Shown one piece after another: positions 18,999 through 29,588 of a stretch of 64,000 nucleotides of DNA. The translations under genes were made by a program, and so were the position numbers. The stretch is from Corynebacterium marambiense (GTDB lineage Bacteria; Actinomycetota; Actinomycetes; Mycobacteriales; Mycobacteriaceae): NCBI RefSeq assembly GCF_016342275.1, contig NZ_JAEIOT010000007.1, forward strand, positions 620,001-684,000, given 5' to 3'. Numbering within the stretch: the first letter of the stretch is position 1; the number at the start of each line of letters is the position of its first letter. The notes beneath the pieces were generated by a model, which was not told the origin of the DNA, did no database searches, and saw only the letters and a program-made list of their open reading frames with translations.

Positions 18999-20630
18999 CT
19001 AGTTGTCGAAACCGCGGGCTCTGTCTTCCGCACGAACCGATTCTTGGAGACGTCGGAACATCTCGGTCTCTTCGTGGTGATTGGCTTCCTCGATCTCGCG
19101 CGCCTTAGCGGCGAGCTCTTCCGGATCAGCCTTGAAGAATCCACCGCGGCCGGGTTGTCCACCGTAACCGAGCTCGTTCATCTGCTTCGGCACCTTCGCA
19201 CCGGCGTACTCGAGCGGGATCGGGTGACCGTGCTCATCAACCGGACCCAGGGGCTGATGAACCTCCACAAATGCACCGTTCGGCATCTGGTTGATCACGC
19301 CGGTCTCGATGCCGTGCTCCAGGACCTCACGGTCGGAGCGCTGCAACCCGATGCACAGCCGGTACGTCAAGAAGTAGGCCAGCGGTGGCAGAACGACGAG
19401 ACCGATGCGGCCGATCCAGGTCATCGCGTTCAGCGAGATATTAAAGTGCAGCGCGAAGAGGTCGTTACCGCCGGACAATGTCAGCAGGAAGTAGAACACC
19501 ATAGCCATGACGCCGATGGAGGTACGGACCGGCACGTCGCGGGGCCGCTGCAGGAGGTTGTGGTGCGCATCGTCCCCGGTGATCTTCTTCTCGATGAACG
19601 GGTACGTGAAGAGCAGCGCCACGAGGATACCGAGCATGACCGCCACCCAGAAAACGGCGGGGATCGTGTGGTTACCGAAGTAGAGCTCCCATGCCGGCAT
19701 GACACGGGCGGCGCCGTCCGTCCACAGCATGTAGATGTCGGGCTGCGAACCGGCGGAGACCTGCGAGGGGTTGTACGGGCCGAGGTTCCAGATGGCGTTG
19801 ATCTGGGTGACGCCGGCGAGCAGTGCCAGGAGCCCGAAGGTGATGAGACCGAAGGCAACGGACTTGACGGCGAATACTGGGAGAATCCGGACACCGACGA
19901 CGTTGTTCTCGGCGCGACCCGGTCCGGGGAACTGGGTGTGCTTCTGGAACCAGACCAGAGCCAGGTGGGCGGCGATCAGGGCCAGGAGGATACCGGGGAT
20001 CAGCAGCACGTGGGCGATGTAGAAGCGGTCTAGCATGAGATCGGACGGGAAATCGCCGCCGAAGATCAGCCAGTGCATCCAGGTGCCGACGATCGGCAGC
20101 GAGATGACGATGGCGGACATGATCCGGAGACCGACACCGGAGAGGAGGTCGTCAGGGAGGGAGTAACCGAAGAAGCCCTCGGCCACGGAGAGGAGGAGAA
20201 GGATACAGCCGATGATCCAGTTGGCTTCACGCGGACGACGGAATGCACCGGTGAAGAAGATACGCATCATGTGGACCATGATGGAGACGGCGAACATCAG
20301 TGCCGCCCAGTGGTGCAGCTGCCGGATGAACAAACCGCCACGTACCTCGAAGGAGATGTTCAGCGCGGTCTCGTAGGCGCGGGACATCTCCATGCCCCGC
20401 AACGGCGCGTAAGTGCCGTCGTAAATGACCTTCGTGATCGACGGATCGAAGAAGAGGGTGAGGTAGATACCCGACATCAGCAGGATCACGAAGCTGTACA
20501 ACGCGATCTCTCCGAGGAGGAAGGACCAGTGGGTCGGGAAGACCTTGTTGATCTGGGTGCGCATGACACCCGAGATGGTCAACCTCGAATCAAGGTTGTC
20601 GGCTGCTTGGGCCAGTTTCTTGTTACTCAT
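18999..20630 (-). CDS. qcrB: Cytochrome bc1 complex cytochrome b subunit
   Basis: Menaquinol:cytochrome c reductase subunit b, 543 aa, an integral membrane protein carrying two hemes b. Hallmarks are the N-terminal helices with [17 protein letters not shown] and [16 protein letters not shown], the [11 protein letters not shown] loop, and the Qo-site region [20 protein letters not shown]. An actinobacteria-type C-terminal cytoplasmic extension of more than 100 residues follows the last helix. Its ATG overlaps the qcrA stop (ATGA), so translation is coupled. In this group the bc1 complex forms a supercomplex with the aa3 oxidase encoded in part next door. Confidence 0.97.
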   Translation of the reverse strand: MSNKKLAQAADNLDSRLTISGVMRTQINKVFPTHWSFLLGEIALYSFVILLMSGIYLTLFFDPSITKVIYDGTYAPLRGMEMSRAYETALNISFEVRGGLFIRQLHHWAALMFAVSIMVHMMRIFFTGAFRRPREANWIIGCILLLLSVAEGFFGYSLPDDLLSGVGLRIMSAIVISLPIVGTWMHWLIFGGDFPSDLMLDRFYIAHVLLIPGILLALIAAHLALVWFQKHTQFPGPGRAENNVVGVRILPVFAVKSVAFGLITFGLLALLAGVTQINAIWNLGPYNPSQVSAGSQPDIYMLWTDGAARVMPAWELYFGNHTIPAVFWVAVMLGILVALLFTYPFIEKKITGDDAHHNLLQRPRDVPVRTSIGVMAMVFYFLLTLSGGNDLFALHFNISLNAMTWIGRIGLVVLPPLAYFLTYRLCIGLQRSDREVLEHGIETGVINQMPNGAFVEVHQPLGPVDEHGHPIPLEYAGAKVPKQMNELGYGGQPGRGGFFKADPEELAAKAREIEEANHHEETEMFRRLQESVRAEDRARGFDN

Positions 20631-21832
20631 GAGCGACGCTCCCAGAAGGCCGGACCAACCGGCTCGATGAAGTTACCAGCCGCGACGAGGTATCCCTCAT
20701 CATCGACGGTGATCGGCAGCTGAGGCAGCGCGCGGGCGGCGGGGCCGAACACCGGCTTACCGTACTGCAAAGCGTCGAACTGCGACTGGTGGCACGGACA
20801 GAGAATGCGGTTGGTCTGCTGTTCGTACAGCGAAGTGGGACAACCGATGTGGGTACAGATCTTGGAGTACGCGTAGTAGTCACCGTAGTGGAAGGCCTCT
20901 TGACCCGCACGCTGAACGGCACGGGCCGCATCCGCGCTACGGAGACGGATGAGCATGACAGGGTTCCGCGGTCCGTGGATCGAGTGCATCTGTTCCTCGT
21001 ACACGTCGAGCTTCGGGTCGTAGGAGTCGCCGTCGTTCACGAAGTCGACGGGGAGCGGGTAGACCGTCTCCATTCCGCCGGCCTGCATGTCTTCGGGGCG
21101 CATGCGCACGAGACGGGTAACGCCCTGGGTGGACATATGGCCGTGGTGCTCTTCAGCGATGGCGCCGGTGTCGCGCCCGAGGTAGAGCTTCTCGCCGTGG
21201 TCGAACAGCGTCCAACCGGAGGTCCAGAGGGTTCCGTCACCCTGGATTCCGAGGGGCCCCTTCTTCCAGGGATTCTTGATCATCCCTCCGAGCGGGACGA
21301 ACATCGCGATACCTGCCAGGACCGCGCTGCCGCCCATGATGCCCATGAGCACCTTACGGCGACCGAGTGTCGAGGTCTCCCAGGAGTCGTTCAACAGGGC
21401 GACGATCGTCTTCCGGTCGACCTCGTCGGAGGGGCCGTCGTGACGTCGCTGGACCGCGACCTCCTCCGGGATGAAGCGTTTGACGAATTCAACCGCCCCG
21501 ACGCCCAAGGACAGAACGGAGAGTCCGAGGGTGAGTCCCACGAGGGGGGTGTAAAGCGAGTACGCCCACAGCCCATCCTGGCCCAGGTACTTGTATTCCC
21601 AGGGCCATGCGATGTAGATGACGATGCAGGCCAGAGCCATGATGCCGCCGAGGCCAAACCAGAAGCCGACGGTGCGGACTGCACGCTTCTCCGCTGGATC
21701 GTTGTCCAGCGGGAAACGCTCCTTGCGGTACGCGACCGTGACGTCGTCGAGCTCGGTCCCCAGACGGGCGAGCTCCTCGTTGGTCATCGCGTTGAGTTCC
21801 TGGGTCGTGTACTTCTTATCAGTGTTGCTCAT
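20627..21832 (-). CDS. qcrA: Cytochrome bc1 complex Rieske iron-sulfur subunit
   Basis: Rieske [2Fe-2S] protein of 401 aa. Three N-terminal membrane helices (about 55-80, 90-115, 165-190) are typical of actinobacterial QcrA, which has more than the single anchor of other bacteria. The cluster ligands are CTHIGC and CPCHQSQFD (about 326-352), with Cys-His in each. The start at 21832 ([11 protein letters not shown]) overlaps the qcrC stop by an ATGA. It transfers electrons from menaquinol at the Qo site to the diheme cytochrome QcrC. Confidence 0.96.
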   Translation of the reverse strand: MSNTDKKYTTQELNAMTNEELARLGTELDDVTVAYRKERFPLDNDPAEKRAVRTVGFWFGLGGIMALACIVIYIAWPWEYKYLGQDGLWAYSLYTPLVGLTLGLSVLSLGVGAVEFVKRFIPEEVAVQRRHDGPSDEVDRKTIVALLNDSWETSTLGRRKVLMGIMGGSAVLAGIAMFVPLGGMIKNPWKKGPLGIQGDGTLWTSGWTLFDHGEKLYLGRDTGAIAEEHHGHMSTQGVTRLVRMRPEDMQAGGMETVYPLPVDFVNDGDSYDPKLDVYEEQMHSIHGPRNPVMLIRLRSADAARAVQRAGQEAFHYGDYYAYSKICTHIGCPTSLYEQQTNRILCPCHQSQFDALQYGKPVFGPAARALPQLPITVDDEGYLVAAGNFIEPVGPAFWERRS

Positions 21833-22716
21833 GAGCGCGATCCAATCCACAGTGCGGCGGCAACGAGAACCACGATGCCAAACAGCCACATCAGGAGACC
21901 TTCAGCGACCGGTCCGACACCACCGAGACCGTAACCACCCTGGTCGGGGGTTTCCTTGACGGACTTCAGGAAGGCGATGATGTCCTTCTTCTCGTCCGGA
22001 GAGAGCTGCCGGTCGGAGAACTTCGGCATGTTCTGGGGGCCTGTGAGCATGGCCTGGTAGATCTCCTGCTCGTTGGCGGGCGCCAGCGGCGGGGCGAACT
22101 TGCCCGAGGAGAGGGCGCCGCCCTTACCGGTGAAGTTGTGGCACGAGGCGCAGTTCAGGCGGAAGAGCTCCGACCCCCGGGCGACGTCTGCGGGATCGAT
22201 GTTCCCGTTGTAGTTGGCACCACGGAGGCTCTCGAGGGCGACGGATCCGTCCTCGTTCTTCACGATCCCGGGGCCGCCACCGTTCGCGTTGACGTACGCC
22301 GCGAGAGCGAGGGTCTGTTCCTCGTTGTACCGGGCGGTCTTCCGCTCCGCCTGAGCGTTGTTCGACATCATCGGCATCCGGCCACTGTGGACCTGGAAGT
22401 AGACGGCGCCTTCACCGACACCGATCAGGGACGGACCGCGGCCCTTGACGCCCTGGAGATTCGCACCATGGCAGGTGATGCAGGCGGTGTCGTAGAGGTC
22501 CTTACCCTCCTGGATCAGGGACTGTTCATCCTTGGCCGCGGTGGCGGTCTGGACGTCAGGCGTCAGAGCGCCGGCCAGGAGGCCGGTACCGGTCAGACCG
22601 ACGGTCAGCGCGACTGCACCGGCTACGGTGCGCCGAACCTTGCGGCGGTTCTTGACCTTCTTGGCCGAGCCCGCTGCCGAAGCAGCGTTCCCGGTGGTCT
22701 GTGGGTTGGTTTCCAT
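21829..22716 (-). CDS. qcrC: Diheme cytochrome c subunit of the bc1 complex
   Basis: Membrane-anchored diheme cytochrome c1 equivalent, 295 aa. Two heme-binding motifs are seen: CITCH (about 79-83) and CASCH (about 189-193). There is an N-terminal membrane segment ([20 protein letters not shown]) and a C-terminal anchor ([19 protein letters not shown]). In this group QcrC replaces a soluble cytochrome c and passes electrons directly to the oxidase CuA centre. Two ATG codons stand in tandem; the second (22716) is better spaced from AAGGAA, so I used it, though the first (22719) is possible. The gap to ctaE is 92 bp. Confidence 0.95.
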   Translation of the reverse strand: METNPQTTGNAASAAGSAKKVKNRRKVRRTVAGAVALTVGLTGTGLLAGALTPDVQTATAAKDEQSLIQEGKDLYDTACITCHGANLQGVKGRGPSLIGVGEGAVYFQVHSGRMPMMSNNAQAERKTARYNEEQTLALAAYVNANGGGPGIVKNEDGSVALESLRGANYNGNIDPADVARGSELFRLNCASCHNFTGKGGALSSGKFAPPLAPANEQEIYQAMLTGPQNMPKFSDRQLSPDEKKDIIAFLKSVKETPDQGGYGLGGVGPVAEGLLMWLFGIVVLVAAALWIGSRS

Positions 22717-22811
22717 CATTTTCCTTATTACGTGTGCTCGGAAAGTGAAGGGCTGTAGGCCTGTGCGCGGATACCTGGGGGTGAGTCCGTTGTCGCATCG
22801 GCAGCTACGGC

Positions 22812-23426
22812 CTACTTAATGAAGTAAATGGTGATGAACAGCGCGATCCAGACGACGTCAACGAAGTGCCAGTAGTACGACACAACCATCGCAGCGGTGG
22901 CCTGGGCAGGCGTGAACTTCGACTTGCTCACCCGAATGAGAACCACGACGAAGGCGAGAACACCAGCGAGAACGTGTGCCGCGTGGAATCCGGTCGTGAT
23001 GTAGAAGACCGAACCGTAGACACTGCTCTGGATCGTCATGCCCTCATGTACCGCGTGTGTGTACTCGTACATCTGCCCGCCAAGGAAGGTCAGACCCATG
23101 AGCGTCGAGATTGTGTACCAGATGCGAAGACTGAATACGTCACCCCTTTCAGCGGCGAAGACGCCCCACTGTGCGGTGAACGAAGAGGCCACCAGAATAG
23201 TGGTGAACACCAACGCGTATGGGACGTTGAGAAAGCTGGTCCAGTGGTCCCAGCTCTCCCCCTGACCGTTCGCGCGCGATACGAAGTACATCGCGAACAG
23301 GCCAGCGAAGAACATCAATTCCTGCGACAGGAACACAATGGTGCCGACACTGACCATGTTGGGTCGGTTCAGTGCCGCAACACGTTGCGTTGCTGCCATT
23401 CCTGGGTTTCCTACTGCGCTCGTCAC
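22812..23426 (-). CDS. ctaE: Cytochrome c oxidase subunit III
   Basis: Subunit III of the aa3 cytochrome c oxidase, 204 aa with five membrane helices, as in short actinobacterial CtaE. Recognisable segments are [51 protein letters not shown] and the end [20 protein letters not shown]. The GTG at 23426 ([14 protein letters not shown]) matches the corynebacterial N-terminus as I recall it. A -10-like CATACT ends 7 nt upstream and there is no ribosome site, so the mRNA is probably leaderless. First gene of the ctaE-qcrCAB unit. Confidence 0.95.
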   Translation of the reverse strand: MTSAVGNPGMAATQRVAALNRPNMVSVGTIVFLSQELMFFAGLFAMYFVSRANGQGESWDHWTSFLNVPYALVFTTILVASSFTAQWGVFAAERGDVFSLRIWYTISTLMGLTFLGGQMYEYTHAVHEGMTIQSSVYGSVFYITTGFHAAHVLAGVLAFVVVLIRVSKSKFTPAQATAAMVVSYYWHFVDVVWIALFITIYFIK

Positions 23427-24095
23427 GTCAACCAGTATGGTCGGTTTTCAGGTTTAAGTCACTTCACGCCCCCCACCGCTTTTACCCAATGATCAAAATG
23501 TGCAGGTGCCTGCGGTCTCGACTTAAAATTTCAGAAAATTTTCCGACCCTGTGGAACTTTCCCGTACCTCTATCCGACGCGGGATTCTCGCAGGTAGTGG
23601 AGCCGCACCCCCTTGCCCCCTCCCCCACAGGGTGACGGGCTCCGCCATTTTCAAACACCCCCGCCCCCCAAACGATGACCCGTCACCCGAATCAGTTGTG
23701 CCCTATCTCACATTTTAGAAGCGCCCAAACAGGGCCTCTTACAACTTTAGTTTGACCCCCGATAACCAGGCTTTTTCAGGATGTCGAGGGCAGAAACCCG
23801 GTTCCTCCGACCCGCGGGCACCCTCAAGGATCGCAGCACTCCGGTTCAAGTTGTTTCAGCTGACGCCCATTATGGATCCCCCCGGCAGAGAGCCCCCAAA
23901 CCTGCACTCGGCCGTCGACGGATGCGCGATAACGGACAACAGCATTCAGAGCGGGATACGACACAACACAACACCATCACAACAGCTGGATCGATCGGGC
24001 CTTCCGGAGAACGGTCCTAGACACATCTTCCCGCTTTCTCAGGAAGCCATCTCAAGGAGGTCCCAAATCCACACGCTCACCGACACCGTGACAAA
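23427..24095. other. Intergenic region upstream of ctaE
   Basis: About 670 bp with no convincing gene, somewhat poorer in G+C than the flanks. It holds the leaderless ctaE promoter (-10-like 23434-23439), a GlxR-like site and, at its far end, the ctaF terminator. Confidence 0.5.
23697..23712. promoter_or_regulatory. GlxR (CRP-type) binding site candidate
   Basis: TGTGCCCTATCTCACA agrees with the GlxR consensus TGTGANNTANNTCACA at every defined position but one. It lies about 270 bp upstream of ctaE. GlxR, the cAMP-responsive CRP homologue, is known to bind upstream of respiratory genes in C. glutamicum. Confidence 0.62.
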
Positions 24096-24136
24096 AAGTG
24101 GTGCCCCATCACCACTGAGGGGATGGGGCACCACTT
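24096..24136 (-). terminator. Rho-independent terminator of ctaC-ctaF
   Basis: Perfect 15-bp stem (AAGTGGTGCCCCATC) downstream of ctaF, followed on the minus strand by TTTTGT: a textbook intrinsic terminator. Confidence 0.88.
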
Positions 24137-24190
24137 GTCCTCCGGAAGGCTGGAGGTGGGACCGGAAAATCCTACGGACTCCGGTGTCGG

Positions 24191-24622
24191 TCAGTGCTTC
24201 TCACGCGGAATACCGTACTGCAGGTTGAGCAGGGTAGCGAAGAGGATCAGCAGAACGGCGCCGATCGCGATCAGCCAGTAAGCCATGAACACGATGCCGT
24301 AGCCGAGAACAGCGATTGCACAGGTCATCGCGAAGGGCCAGATGGACGAGGGACTGAAGAATCCGAGCATACCGGAGCCGTCCTCGACCTCGGCCTCCTC
24401 CCAGTCCTGCGGGAGAATGTCCATCCGCCGCTCGGTGAAGTGGAAGTATGCGCCGAGCATGAGTGCCAGGCCCGCGGCGAGAGCGAGACCGGTGGCACCG
24501 GCCCACTCAAGTCCCTGGATGTTCCCGGAATCATTCAGATACATGGTGGTCACGATGTAGATCACGGCCATGACCGCCATGAAGACGGTGATCCCGTAGA
24601 AGATCTTGGAGGCATTCCTCAT
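24191..24622 (-). CDS. ctaF: Cytochrome c oxidase subunit IV
   Basis: Actinobacterial subunit IV of the aa3 oxidase, 143 aa with four membrane helices: [55 protein letters not shown] and the C-terminal helix. The internal loop [18 protein letters not shown] is characteristic of the family. AAAGGGAG lies about 11 nt upstream. It starts 17 bp after ctaC, so the two are cotranscribed, and a strong intrinsic terminator closes the unit. Confidence 0.95.
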   Translation of the reverse strand: MRNASKIFYGITVFMAVMAVIYIVTTMYLNDSGNIQGLEWAGATGLALAAGLALMLGAYFHFTERRMDILPQDWEEAEVEDGSGMLGFFSPSSIWPFAMTCAIAVLGYGIVFMAYWLIAIGAVLLILFATLLNLQYGIPREKH

Positions 24623-24638
24623 TGTTCGTCAGCTCCCT

Positions 24639-25775
24639 TTAGAGTGCGGTCTTGTTGAGGTCGACGGTGTTGCTTCCGGGGCTGACGGAGCGAGTGTCCG
24701 TACGCCCGGGAAGGAACGGGCTGGTGCTAGTCGCATAGGGAGCCTCACCGATCGCCTTGAGAGCCTCCGAGTTCGGGGCGTCCGGATTGTCCATCCGGTA
24801 ACGCAGGTACTCAGTGAAACGCTCGGGCGAGACAACACGAATCTCAAGGTTCATCATCGCGTGGTACGTGCCACACATCTCAGCGCACCGTCCGACGAAT
24901 GCTCCCTCTTCCTCGATCTTCGCGACCTGGAATCGACGCTCGGAGAGATTCGCCTCCGGGTGCGGGAAAGCATCACGCTTGAACAGGAACTCGGGGATCC
25001 AGAAGGAGTGGACCACGTCTGCGGACGCGAGATCGAACTCGATCGCGGTCTGCGACGGAAGGACCAGAACCGGAACCTCCTCCGTGGTGCCGATGGTCTC
25101 GATCTTGTTGAAGTGCAGGTAGCTCAGATCGGACGCTGACTTGCCGTGGATCGGGCCTGCTTCCCCCGCGTGGTGGGCCTCACCCTCGGCACCACGGGTG
25201 GTCTCGAAACCCTCGTGCTGCTCGGCGGCAGCCTGGCGGACCTGATCGGTGCCGTCATACAGGGTCCCCGTCGGGGAAAGCTCCGGAGCGACCTCTCCGT
25301 AACCGAACTTCCAGTTCCACTGGAACGCGGTGACGTCGACGGTCACCTTCGGATCCTTATCCAGCGCAGTGACCTTGTCCTGCGTCTGAACGGTGAAGAA
25401 GAAGATAGTCAGCACGATCAGGACCGGCATCACCGTCAGCACGAGTTCAACGGGAACGTTGTAACCGACCTGTTTCGGAAATTCGCCCTTACCCTGCTTC
25501 TCAGCGCGCTTCGCGGTGAACACGAAGAGCGAGTAGAGCATGAGGCCCCACATCACGGCGCCGATGATCCAGGCAGCGACCCAGATCCAGACCCAGAAGT
25601 TCCCCATGGCCGTCGCTTCGGGGGTGATGCCTTCCGGCCATCCGAAACGCAGGAGATGTCCGATAGTGCCGCCCGGTGCCGCGACATCACAGCCGGTCAG
25701 TGCAAGACTGCCCGCACCGATGGTGCCTGCGAGCATCGCCTTGCGTCTGAAACCATGCTTGTTTGGCTGTTCCAC
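24639..25775 (-). CDS. ctaC: Cytochrome c oxidase subunit II (lipoprotein)
   Basis: Subunit II of the aa3 oxidase, 378 aa, which holds the binuclear CuA centre accepting electrons from QcrC. The signal sequence ends in a lipobox (LTGCDV, Cys29), so the N-terminus is probably lipid-modified. Two membrane helices follow (about 53-75, 90-115). CuA ligands are in FVGRCAEMCGTYHAMM (about 297-306) with His in the upstream DVVHSFWIPEF segment. An insertion of about 30 residues rich in Glu/His/Ala (about 175-205) is typical of actinobacterial CtaC. GTG at 25775 with AGGAAGG 8-9 nt upstream; a 41-residue longer frame lacks a signal. Confidence 0.95.
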   Translation of the reverse strand: MEQPNKHGFRRKAMLAGTIGAGSLALTGCDVAAPGGTIGHLLRFGWPEGITPEATAMGNFWVWIWVAAWIIGAVMWGLMLYSLFVFTAKRAEKQGKGEFPKQVGYNVPVELVLTVMPVLIVLTIFFFTVQTQDKVTALDKDPKVTVDVTAFQWNWKFGYGEVAPELSPTGTLYDGTDQVRQAAAEQHEGFETTRGAEGEAHHAGEAGPIHGKSASDLSYLHFNKIETIGTTEEVPVLVLPSQTAIEFDLASADVVHSFWIPEFLFKRDAFPHPEANLSERRFQVAKIEEEGAFVGRCAEMCGTYHAMMNLEIRVVSPERFTEYLRYRMDNPDAPNSEALKAIGEAPYATSTSPFLPGRTDTRSVSPGSNTVDLNKTAL

Positions 25776-26297
25776 GTGTGTCTGCCTTCCTGTCCACACT
25801 AGAAATGTAAGGACGTTAACGCCCTTCCTAACTTCGCAGACTATCGCATCCGGCGCCGGAATCCACGCCGTTTGTCTTCGCTGCAGCAGCGTGATCATCG
25901 CACGCCTGATAGAACAGTGAGGATTTTACTGCATGCGCCATGCGCAGACCCAACGCAAACCCCTTTTCCTGTTAGGCAACTCACACCGTCTCAACCTTGT
26001 GGCTACCCTCAAATGGGCGAATGGGTCGACCTATCCCCCGCCGTGTCGCATCAAGCATTGGAGTTTCGGGATTTCGCTACCCCCGCCGTCGGACCTGCCC
26101 CGCTGCCCCCGAAGAGTCCCCCCGAGTGTCGTTTCCCGCCGTTTCCCGGCACCCGCCGCCACCTCTCACATTCGGGTCCCGAGCGAACTGCCCGAAACTC
26201 CACACATCCGACCCAAGTACAGTGATCCCAATGAGTCCGGTTCTGACCCGGACGGTCTCCAAGTACCCGGCCCCGACAGGAAGAAGGACACCCGGCA
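25776..26297. other. Divergent promoter region ctaC / asnB
   Basis: 522 bp with no gene. On the minus strand TACATT (25806-25811) is a possible ctaC -10. A weak CRP-like sequence (TGTGGCTACCCTCAAA, 25999-26014) is far from consensus. Nothing else stands out. Confidence 0.4.
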
Positions 26298-28220
26298 ATG
26301 TGCGGTCTATTAGGAATGCTCACGTCCGGCGGAAACGCCGAATCCTACGTGACAGCTGTCGAGCGGGCCCTGCCCTGTATGCGGCACCGCGGCCCGGACG
26401 AGGACGGCACCTGGCACGATGATTCCGCCGTTTTCGGGTTCAACCGCCTCTCCATCATCGACATCGCGCACTCCCATCAACCCATCTCCTGGGGCCCTGA
26501 GGGCGAACCCGACCGCTACACAATGACGTTCAACGGCGAGATCTACAACTATCTCGAGCTACGTCAGGAACTCGAGGACGCAGGCTATCCATTCACCACC
26601 TCCGGCGACGGCGAGCCGATCCTGGTCGGCTTCCACCACTGGGGAGCTGACGTGGTGAACCACCTCCGGGGAATGTTCGCCATCGCCATCTGGGACACGA
26701 AAGAGCGCAAACTCTTCCTCGCCCGCGATCCCTTCGGCATCAAACCGCTGTTCTACGCGACGACCGACCACGGCACCGTGTTCGCCAGCGAGAAGAAGTG
26801 CATCCTCGAGCTGGGCCCAGCCATCGGATTCGACCCGGCCTTGGATGACCGCGCCATCGAGCACTACGTCGATCTGCAGTACGTCCCCGAGCCAGAAACC
26901 CTCCATGCGGGGATCAGGCGCCTCGAATCCGGTTGCACCGCCACGGTCGTTCCCGGCGGCGACGTCACCGAGAGCCGGTACTTCCGCCCCCGGTTCCCGG
27001 CACGTCCCGTCACCAAGAGCCGCGAACAGGACCTGTTCGACCGCATCGCCGCGGCGTTGGAGGACTCCGTCGCAAAGCACATGCGGGCGGACGTCACCGT
27101 CGGCTCCTTCTTGTCCGGAGGAATCGACTCCACCGCCATCGCTGCGCTGGCCAAGCGCCACAACCCAGACCTCCTGACCTTCACCACCGGGTTCGAGCGC
27201 GACGGATACTCCGAGGTTGACGTGGCCGCTGAGTCCGCTGCGGCGATCGGCGCGGAACACATAGTGAAGGTCGTATCACCCGAAGAATACGTCGAAGCGG
27301 TACCCAAGATCATGTGGTACCTCGATGACCCAGTGGCGGACCCATCCCTGGTTCCCCTCTACTTCGTGGCGGCCGAAGCCCGCAAGCACGTCAAGGTCGT
27401 GCTCTCGGGCGAAGGCGCGGACGAACTGTTCGGCGGCTACACCATCTACAAGGAACCACTGTCCCTGGCGCCCTTCGACAAGGTCCCCGATCCTCTGAAG
27501 AAGGCACTGGCACTGTTCTCGCGTGCACTCCCCGACGGTATGAAGGGCAAGTCACTCCTCGAGCGTGGAACCACACCCATGGAACAGCGGTACTACGGCA
27601 ACGCCCGGTCGTTCAACTGGCAGCAACTGCAGAGGGTGCTTCCCGACGCTCGCCGGGAATGGGACCACACCGACGTCACCGCCCCGATCTACGCTGAATC
27701 CGCACACATGGATCCCGTCGCCAGAATGCAGCACCTCGACCTGTTCACATGGATGCGCGGCGACATCCTCGTGAAGGCGGACAAGATCACGATGGCGAAT
27801 TCCCTGGAGCTGCGTGTCCCGTTCCTCGACCGGGAGGTGTTCGCCGTCGCCGAAACGATCCCCCACGACCTGAAGATCGCGGAGGGGACCACGAAGTACG
27901 CCCTCCGGCGAGCACTCGAGCAGATCGTTCCCCCGCACGTCCTGCACCGCAGGAAGCTCGGCTTCCCTGTCCCGATGCGGCACTGGCTCGCCGGGGATGA
28001 ACTCCACGACTGGGCGCTGGACACGATCAATGCCTCGGGCACGGAGCACATCTTCAGCATTCCGGCCGTCCGGGAGATGCTCGCGGAACACCGCGCGGGA
28101 GTCTCCGACCACTCGCGCCGTCTGTGGACCGTCCTGGCGTTCATGATCTGGCACGGTATCTTCGTCGAGGACCGGATCCGTCCGGACATCGAGCAAAGGG
28201 ATTACCCCGTGGAGATCTGA
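26298..28220 (+). CDS. asnB: Glutamine-hydrolysing asparagine synthetase (LtsA type)
   Basis: AsnB-type amidotransferase of 640 aa. Cys2 (MCGLLGML) is the glutaminase nucleophile, with RHRGPDEDG and NGEIYNYLELR following. The synthetase domain has the PP-loop SGGIDST (about 272) and the SGEGADELFGGY block. In C. glutamicum the orthologue LtsA is needed for lysozyme resistance and is thought to amidate an envelope component rather than free aspartate; the location beside the respiratory genes is the same there. GAAGAAGGA stands about 9 nt before the ATG. Confidence 0.93.
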   Translation: MCGLLGMLTSGGNAESYVTAVERALPCMRHRGPDEDGTWHDDSAVFGFNRLSIIDIAHSHQPISWGPEGEPDRYTMTFNGEIYNYLELRQELEDAGYPFTTSGDGEPILVGFHHWGADVVNHLRGMFAIAIWDTKERKLFLARDPFGIKPLFYATTDHGTVFASEKKCILELGPAIGFDPALDDRAIEHYVDLQYVPEPETLHAGIRRLESGCTATVVPGGDVTESRYFRPRFPARPVTKSREQDLFDRIAAALEDSVAKHMRADVTVGSFLSGGIDSTAIAALAKRHNPDLLTFTTGFERDGYSEVDVAAESAAAIGAEHIVKVVSPEEYVEAVPKIMWYLDDPVADPSLVPLYFVAAEARKHVKVVLSGEGADELFGGYTIYKEPLSLAPFDKVPDPLKKALALFSRALPDGMKGKSLLERGTTPMEQRYYGNARSFNWQQLQRVLPDARREWDHTDVTAPIYAESAHMDPVARMQHLDLFTWMRGDILVKADKITMANSLELRVPFLDREVFAVAETIPHDLKIAEGTTKYALRRALEQIVPPHVLHRRKLGFPVPMRHWLAGDELHDWALDTINASGTEHIFSIPAVREMLAEHRAGVSDHSRRLWTVLAFMIWHGIFVEDRIRPDIEQRDYPVEI

Positions 28221-28230
28221 CGCCACGGGG
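28205..28230 (+). terminator. Hairpin overlapping the asnB stop codon
   Basis: Seven-bp arms CCCCGTG / CACGGGG with the asnB TGA inside the loop; no T-run. It is located between the convergent asnB and the next gene. Confidence 0.4.
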
Positions 28231-28251
28231 CACCACCCCACCGGTACCGTG

Positions 28252-28800
28252 CTAGTACAGCCACCAGCTGGTCCGGGGGGTGTATGGCACGAACCTGCGG
28301 AGCAGGAGACTGATCGTCGCGGTCACCGTGAGACCCGCGGGGACCATGGCGACGGTCATCACCGCCGACATCTCCGTGGCGTCGGCGCGCCGGCCCGCGG
28401 CATAGCCGAGAAGCAGCACGGTGAACAGTGCTCCCACGGTATTCTCGTACCACGCACTGCGCACCGTCGGCAGGTGCACGGACGCGAAAAACCGCCAGAG
28501 ACCGAGGATGAGGTTCCAGAACAGGGCGCACAGCAGCGTTCCGGCGAGCCAGAGTGTCAGCATGATAATTTCCTCCCGGGGGAACACCACCGGGACGATC
28601 ACCACCACGAGAGCGAGGACCCCCTCGACCCGGGCCAAGTGTGGCCGCCGCCGGGGAGCGGTCGGGGTGACCCCGTCCGCGGACAGGCCCGCAACCGCGA
28701 GAGCATCGATCCGCTTCTGTTCTTCGAGTCCATCGAGCCGCTTCCGGAGAGCCGTCATCTTCCGGCTGACCAACTCGAGCAGACGATCCAGTGCGGTCAT
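28252..28800 (-). CDS. Conserved hypothetical four-helix membrane protein
   Basis: Protein of 182 aa. A charged N-terminal helix (MTALDRLLELVSRKMTALRK) is followed by a short linker and four hydrophobic segments: GVLALVVVIVPVVF, LTLWLAGTLLCALFWNLILG, NTVGALFTVLLLGYAAG and AVMTVAMVPAGLTVTATISLLL. No catalytic motif or family was recognised. The ATG at 28800 has GGAAGGA 8 nt upstream; a longer frame of 32 residues lacks a ribosome site. Convergent with asnB and on the same strand as the Fe-S carrier upstream. Confidence 0.65.
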   Translation of the reverse strand: MTALDRLLELVSRKMTALRKRLDGLEEQKRIDALAVAGLSADGVTPTAPRRRPHLARVEGVLALVVVIVPVVFPREEIIMLTLWLAGTLLCALFWNLILGLWRFFASVHLPTVRSAWYENTVGALFTVLLLGYAAGRRADATEMSAVMTVAMVPAGLTVTATISLLLRRFVPYTPRTSWWLY

Positions 28801-29006
28801 GGCGGTGGAATCCTTCCCGGGAGAGGCGACCCGTACGTGCGGTTCACCAGTGGCCTGCACGCCTGCAGAGCCTAGCGGACCACCCGGGAAATCCACCCCC
28901 GCAGCAACCTGCCAACACAGATGAGACGGCCGCTGAACCCCGCCGGTTCAACGGCCGTTCCTCCGTAAGATGCCGCGGCGCTGACGCACCGGGGCGACCT
29001 TCGGTC

Positions 29007-29351
29007 TCAGTTGAAGGAGTCCCCGCAGGCACAGGAACCGGACGCATTCGGATTGTCGATGGTGAATCCCTGGGACTCGATGGTGTCGGCGAAGTCGATC
29101 CGTGCACCGTTGAGGTACGGGACACTCATCTTGTCGACGACGAGACGGACCCCACCGATGACGTCGACTTTGTCTCCGTCGAGGTCGCGGTCATCGAAGT
29201 AGAGCTGGTAGCGCAGTCCGGCGCAGCCACCTGGCTGCACGGCGATGCGCAGGGACAGGTCGTCGCGACCCTCCTGATCGAGCAGTGCCTTGGCCTTGGC
29301 TGCCGCAGCGTCAGTGAGGATCACACCGGTGCTTGTCTCGGGTGCGGTCAT
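29007..29351 (-). CDS. erpA: Iron-sulfur cluster carrier of the HesB/IscA/ErpA family
   Basis: A-type Fe-S carrier, 115 aa. The three conserved cysteines are in QPGGCAGLRYQLYF and GSCACGDSFN at the C-terminus. Such proteins take clusters from the SUF scaffold and deliver them to apo-enzymes. Candidates nearby include lipoyl synthase, NrdG and the Rieske protein, though that link is inference. AAGGAGA stands 9 nt before the ATG at 29351, which settles the start against a longer frame. The gene name is the usual one for actinobacterial members and rests on similarity only. Confidence 0.88.
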   Translation of the reverse strand: MTAPETSTGVILTDAAAAKAKALLDQEGRDDLSLRIAVQPGGCAGLRYQLYFDDRDLDGDKVDVIGGVRLVVDKMSVPYLNGARIDFADTIESQGFTIDNPNASGSCACGDSFN

Positions 29352-29575
29352 ATCGGTGTCTCTCCTTGATAAGTGGCACCCTGTGACGGGTGACGTAGAA
29401 CTCGTGTGCACCACCGTACTACTGCGTCGGGGAGTGGTGCACCCGGCGGGTGCCGTCCACATCACACGACCGGGATTTTTCGCTATCGGCACCGCCCTCA
29501 CGGATTCCGGTTTCCGGGGACATCGACTGCAACGCGCGGGCGTATCCCGGTATTCCCGGTCGGCAGGGGCCCCTG

Positions 29576-29581
29576 TACCCT
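29576..29581 (+). promoter_or_regulatory. -10 hexamer TACCCT, leaderless start
   Basis: Ends 7 nt before the GTG at 29589 with no ribosome site between. Confidence 0.45.
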
Positions 29582-29588
29582 TGAGTCC

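Noticed and set aside
19044..20033. 329-aa plus-strand frame opposite qcrB
   Set aside because: It is a shadow of qcrB; composition is that of antisense membrane-protein codons and no ribosome site or motif is present.
25999..26014. CRP/GlxR-like TGTGGCTACCCTCAAA upstream of ctaC and asnB
   Set aside because: It differs from the consensus at too many defined positions, including the central TA.
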